The position numbers and the translations under genes are program-made. Positions 61,033 through 64,000 of a stretch of DNA of 64,000 bases are shown here, piece by piece. Within the stretch, counting starts at the first letter, position 1. Each line of letters opens with the position of its first letter. Source of the stretch: Streptomyces sp. FIT100 (GTDB lineage Bacteria > Actinomycetota > Actinomycetes > Streptomycetales > Streptomycetaceae); NCBI RefSeq assembly GCF_024584805.1, contig NZ_CP075715.1, positions 2,282,001 to 2,346,000 of the forward strand. The letters are read 5' to 3'. The notes under the pieces are model-generated. The model made no database searches, was not told the DNA's origin, and worked only from the letters and a program-made list of their open reading frames with translations.

Positions 61033-63573
61033 ATGGGTACCCGATCCGTTCTGGTCACCGCCGCCGTCGCCGGCTCGCTGCTCCTCCCGACCGTCCACGC
61101 CTCCGCCTCCGTCTCCGTCTCCGCCTCCCCCGGTCCCGACCGCCCCCACCCGGTACGGGAGGGCGGCGGCCGGGAGACGGCGGGCCCCGTACGGGCAGGG
61201 GTGCTGCGGGCGCCGGAAAGCGCGACCCCCCGCCTGGACAGGGACGGCGGCTACCCGCGCCGCACCGTCCTCACTCCCCCGCCCGTCGACCCGGCCGACA
61301 GCTCGATCAAGCTCGGCCTCGCCCCGTACCACTCGCTGGCCCCGCGCCTGAACGCCCTCCAGAGGCTCGGCGACCGGGTCAGCGTCGAGATCGCCGGCCA
61401 CTCCGCGGGCGGCCATGAGCTGTACCTGGTCACCGTCACCGCCCCGGAGACCGCACGGCAGGCCCGCGACCAGGAGCGGATGCGCGAGCTCATCGAGAAC
61501 CGGCCCGCGACGGCCGCCGGTGACCCGCACATCAAGTCCGCGTACAAGACACCGGTCTTCATCAACAACAACATCCACGGCAACGAGTGGGAGGGCACCG
61601 ACGCCGCCCTGGAGCTCATCGAGGAGCTGGCGAAGGCGAGGGACGCGAAGACCGCCGGCCTGCTCGCCCGCAACCGGATCCATCTCAACGTGACGGCGAA
61701 CCCCGACGGCCGGATCGCCGGGACCCGCACCAACGCCAACGGCTTCGACCTCAACCGCGACGCCGTCACCGCCTCCCAGCCCGAGGTCCGCGCGATGCGG
61801 CAGATCGCCGTCGACAAGCAGCCCGCGGTGATGCTGGACCTGCACGGGTACGTCAACGGCACGCTCATCGAGCCGACGACCCCGCCGCACGGCGAGAACT
61901 ACGAGTACGACCTCTTCCTCAAGAACTCCTACGCCAACGCGCTGGGCATGGAGAAGGCCGTCAACGCCCTCGGCTACACCCCGCAGAAGGACGGTGTCGA
62001 GCCGCCCGTCATCCCCTTCCGCGACCAGCAGGAGGGCTGGGACGACTGGCCGCCGATCTTCACCCCGCAGTACGCGCCGTTCCACGGCGCCGTCGCCGCG
62101 CACACCATCGAGATCCCGCTCACCGTCAACAACAACGCGTACCGCACGCTCCCGGTGAGCGAGCTGCGCCGCCGGGCCGCGATCAACACCCGGGTCGCGG
62201 GCGCCGCGATGCGCGCCGCGCTCGACTACACGCACACCCATCGGGCGTCCGTCATCGCCGACCAGATCGAGACCTTCCGGCGGGGCGCGGCGGGCGAGGC
62301 GCAGCGGCCGGTGTCCGAGCAGACCGTGCCCGGGGTGCCCGGCATCGGCCCCGAGGACGTCTACACGACCGCCTTCCCCCGGGCCTATGTCATCCCGGCG
62401 GGCACCGCACAACGCAGCACCGTCGCTGCGGCCCGGCTGGTGGACCATCTGGTCGCCAACGACGTACGGGTGGAGCGGGCGCTCACGGGCTTCCGGCTGG
62501 CGGGGCGGTCGTACCCGGCCGGTTCGTACGTCGTCGACATGCACCAGCCCAAGCGCGGTCTCGCCCATGTGATCCTGGCCGAGGGCCGCGACATCAGCGC
62601 GGACGTGTCGACGATGTACGACATCTCGGGCTGGAGCCTCGGGCTGCTGTGGGGCGCGACCGTCGAGAAGGCCCAGCGGGGCGACCTGAAGGTCATCGGC
62701 CGGCCGGTGCACGCCGCCGCGCCCACCGGGTACGTGGCGCCGTGGGGCGATCTGCGGCTGCGGCTCGACGACCCGAAGGAACTGGTCGCGCTGAACTCCC
62801 TGCTGGCGCGGGGCGTCGCGGTGCGCCGCTCGGCCGACGGCGGATCCGCGATCGTGCCGGGCTCGGCACGCGGCCAGGCGAGGGCCTTGGCGGCCCGGTA
62901 CGGGGTGGTCTTCGCCGCGGCGAAGGAGCGGGGCGGGGCGCCGCTGGAGCGGACCAGGGTCGCGGCGGCGGTGGGCGCCGGTGAGCTGTCCGCGCTGCGC
63001 GGGATGGGCTTCGACGTGGTGCCGGTCTCGACGGAGGTCCTGAACGCGGGCTTCGACTGGTCGGCGGCGGACGTGCTGTTCGTCTCCTCGGGCCTGGAGT
63101 ACGAAGAGCTCACACCGGCCGCGCGTGACGCGCTGCGCACGAGCGGCGCGGGCGTCGTCGCGCTCGGCCCGGAAGGCGCGGCGTTCAACGCGGCGGCCGG
63201 GCTCATCCCGGTGACGGCGGTCGAGGGCAACGGCGACGCCAACGGAGTGGTGCGGGTGGTGAACGCGGCCGGCCCGGTCGCCTCCGGCGGACCGGGCCAC
63301 ACGTTCGTCTACTCACCGCTGTGGTTCACCGGCCTCGGCGCCGGGGTGCGCGTGGAGCAGGCGTACGCCGCCGGGAACCCGCTCGTCTCGGGCCACTGGC
63401 GGGCCGCCGAGGACGGCGCGGGCGGCCCCGAGGACGCGGCGGGCAGGGCGGCGGCCGTCAGCGGCAGGACGCCGCAGGGCGCACCGGTGGTGCTGTTCGG
63501 CACGGAGCCGCTGTTCCGCGACCACCCGAAGGGAGTGTTCGCGCAGGTCGGGCGGGCGCTGCTGCTGCGCTGA
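61033..63573 (+). CDS. Secreted M14 family zinc carboxypeptidase
   Basis: An 846-residue exported metallopeptidase. The signal is MGTRSVLVTAAVAGSLLLPT ending near HASAS. The M14 domain spans about 85-400: ISIEIAGHSAGG-type entry (here VSVEIAGHSAGGHELYLVTV), the zinc ligands in NNNIHGNEWEGTDAALELIE (His about 183, Glu about 186), the Asn-Arg pair in GFDLNRDAVTAS, the third ligand His in VMLDLHGYVNGTLIEP, and the catalytic Glu in AAHTIEIPLTVNN. The C-terminal 440 residues are mixed alpha/beta and may bind substrate. ATG 61033 follows GGAGGTCC. A bidirectional hairpin follows. Confidence 0.93.
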   Translation: MGTRSVLVTAAVAGSLLLPTVHASASVSVSASPGPDRPHPVREGGGRETAGPVRAGVLRAPESATPRLDRDGGYPRRTVLTPPPVDPADSSIKLGLAPYHSLAPRLNALQRLGDRVSVEIAGHSAGGHELYLVTVTAPETARQARDQERMRELIENRPATAAGDPHIKSAYKTPVFINNNIHGNEWEGTDAALELIEELAKARDAKTAGLLARNRIHLNVTANPDGRIAGTRTNANGFDLNRDAVTASQPEVRAMRQIAVDKQPAVMLDLHGYVNGTLIEPTTPPHGENYEYDLFLKNSYANALGMEKAVNALGYTPQKDGVEPPVIPFRDQQEGWDDWPPIFTPQYAPFHGAVAAHTIEIPLTVNNNAYRTLPVSELRRRAAINTRVAGAAMRAALDYTHTHRASVIADQIETFRRGAAGEAQRPVSEQTVPGVPGIGPEDVYTTAFPRAYVIPAGTAQRSTVAAARLVDHLVANDVRVERALTGFRLAGRSYPAGSYVVDMHQPKRGLAHVILAEGRDISADVSTMYDISGWSLGLLWGATVEKAQRGDLKVIGRPVHAAAPTGYVAPWGDLRLRLDDPKELVALNSLLARGVAVRRSADGGSAIVPGSARGQARALAARYGVVFAAAKERGGAPLERTRVAAAVGAGELSALRGMGFDVVPVSTEVLNAGFDWSAADVLFVSSGLEYEELTPAARDALRTSGAGVVALGPEGAAFNAAAGLIPVTAVEGNGDANGVVRVVNAAGPVASGGPGHTFVYSPLWFTGLGAGVRVEQAYAAGNPLVSGHWRAAEDGAGGPEDAAGRAAAVSGRTPQGAPVVLFGTEPLFRDHPKGVFAQVGRALLLR

Positions 63574-63624
63574 GCGCGCGGGCCCGCGAGGCGGACGCGA
63601 CGAGGGCCCGCGGGGCGGACGCGA

Positions 63625-63662
63625 CGAGGGCCGCACCCCGATCGGCTGGGGTGCGGCCCTCG
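63625..63662. terminator. Bidirectional terminator
   Basis: CGAGGGCCGCACCCC, an 8-base loop and GGGGTGCGGCCCTCG form a perfect 15-bp stem between the M14 gene and the convergent Ohr gene. Just upstream a 23-base direct repeat contains GGCGGACGCGACGAGGGCC. Confidence 0.9.
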
Positions 63663-63694
63663 TGCTCGTACCGTGCCGGTCGCCGCCTCGGGCG

Positions 63695-64000
63695 TCAGAC
63701 CGCGAGCTCGACCGTGATGTTGCCGCGGGTGGCCTTCGAGTACGGGCACACCTGGTGGGCCTTCTCGACGAGCTCCCGGGCGGTGGCGGCGTCCACGTTC
63801 GGGATCTTCGCGGAGATCTTCACGATGATGCCGAAGCCGTCGTCGTTCTTGCCGATGCCGACCTCGGCGGTCACCGTCGAGCCGGAGATGTCGGCGTTCT
63901 CCTGGCGGGCGACCACACCGAGCGCGCCCTGGAAGCAGGCGCTGTACCCGGCGGCGAACAGCTGCTCCGGGTTGGTCCCGGCGCCGGAACCGCCCATCTC
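63695..64000 (-). CDS. Organic hydroperoxide resistance protein, partial
   Basis: The C-terminal part, about 102 residues, of an Ohr-type peroxidase; the gene's 5' end lies beyond the window. Ohr detoxifies fatty-acid and other organic hydroperoxides. GAGTNPEQLFAAGYSACFQG holds the peroxidatic cysteine and VEKAHQVCPYSKATRGNITV the resolving one. GFGIIVKISAKIPNVDAATA is a typical strand pair. An in-frame ATG at 63997 is internal, as N-P-E-Q-L is a mid-protein motif, so I leave the start open. The OhrR regulator normally found beside it is not visible. Confidence 0.95.
   Translation of the reverse strand, partial: EMGGSGAGTNPEQLFAAGYSACFQGALGVVARQENADISGSTVTAEVGIGKNDDGFGIIVKISAKIPNVDAATARELVEKAHQVCPYSKATRGNITVELAV

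Overview
The window is very probably chromosomal DNA of a Streptomyces or close relative. Overall and third-position GC are very high, GTG and TTG starts are common, many genes overlap by ATGA or GTGA, and the families are typical of the genus: a homodimeric pyruvate dehydrogenase E1, a FasR-fabD-fabH-acpP-fabF cluster, DUF3052, DUF3145, and PadR with a HAAS-type permease-prefix protein. From memory, the order of terD genes, peroxiredoxin, DUF3052, aceE and then the fab cluster resembles the central chromosome of S. coelicolor; I could not check this.

Layout. 0-9 kb: an FAD/NAD(P)-binding protein, then DoxX behind a strong iron-box-like site; a duplicated internal fragment of a DedA gene beside the intact gene; two small genes with PafBC-type DNA-damage promoters; a secreted Gly/Tyr-rich protein; VOC, TerB, and a PadR/membrane-protein pair. 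8.6-13.8 kb: a lipoprotein, an acetyltransferase, a nucleotidyltransferase, a secreted ricin-type lectin protein and an orphan Imm26-like protein. This segment lies between two similar terminators, the second next to tRNA-Val(TAC). 14-18 kb: small envelope proteins and a second DedA gene that needs a one-base correction to end.

18-27.3 kb is a tellurium-type (Ter) stress island. It has an operon of an HpcH-like lyase, a four-part PRTase-TRSP-StiP-PELOTA protein and a HAD phosphatase, transcribed divergently from a TerD-like protein with a Pro/Gln tail. A TerA-like protein, a TerC-like membrane protein and two TerD paralogues follow. 27.5-35.6 kb: peroxiredoxin, DUF3052, aceE, a voltage-gated-type K+ channel, an I36 inhibitor, and an MFS exporter divergent from its likely TetR repressor. 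35.7-42.3 kb: two DUF1023-type hydrolases around a DUF4429 protein and a NarL-type two-component system, ending in an acyltransferase-3 protein. A 28-bp palindrome and a repeated half-site mark promoters on both sides of the two-component genes.

42.3-48.5 kb: aldo/keto reductase with a MerR regulator, an acetyltransferase, a compositionally distinct region with a double trypsin-like protease, a serine hydrolase and a pirin. 48.6-54.1 kb: the fatty-acid initiation and elongation cluster with FasR and DUF3145. 54.4-64 kb: an SGNH lipoprotein, a GH3 glucosidase divergent from TetR, a secreted pyroglutamyl-peptidase-like protein with serine at the catalytic Cys position, an EI24 protein, a secreted M14 carboxypeptidase and a partial Ohr gene at the edge.

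The most notable items are the fused Ter-module enzyme, the TerD-like protein lacking the calcium loop, the two-component palindromes, the paired PafBC-type promoters, the double protease and the Cys-to-Ser peptidase.
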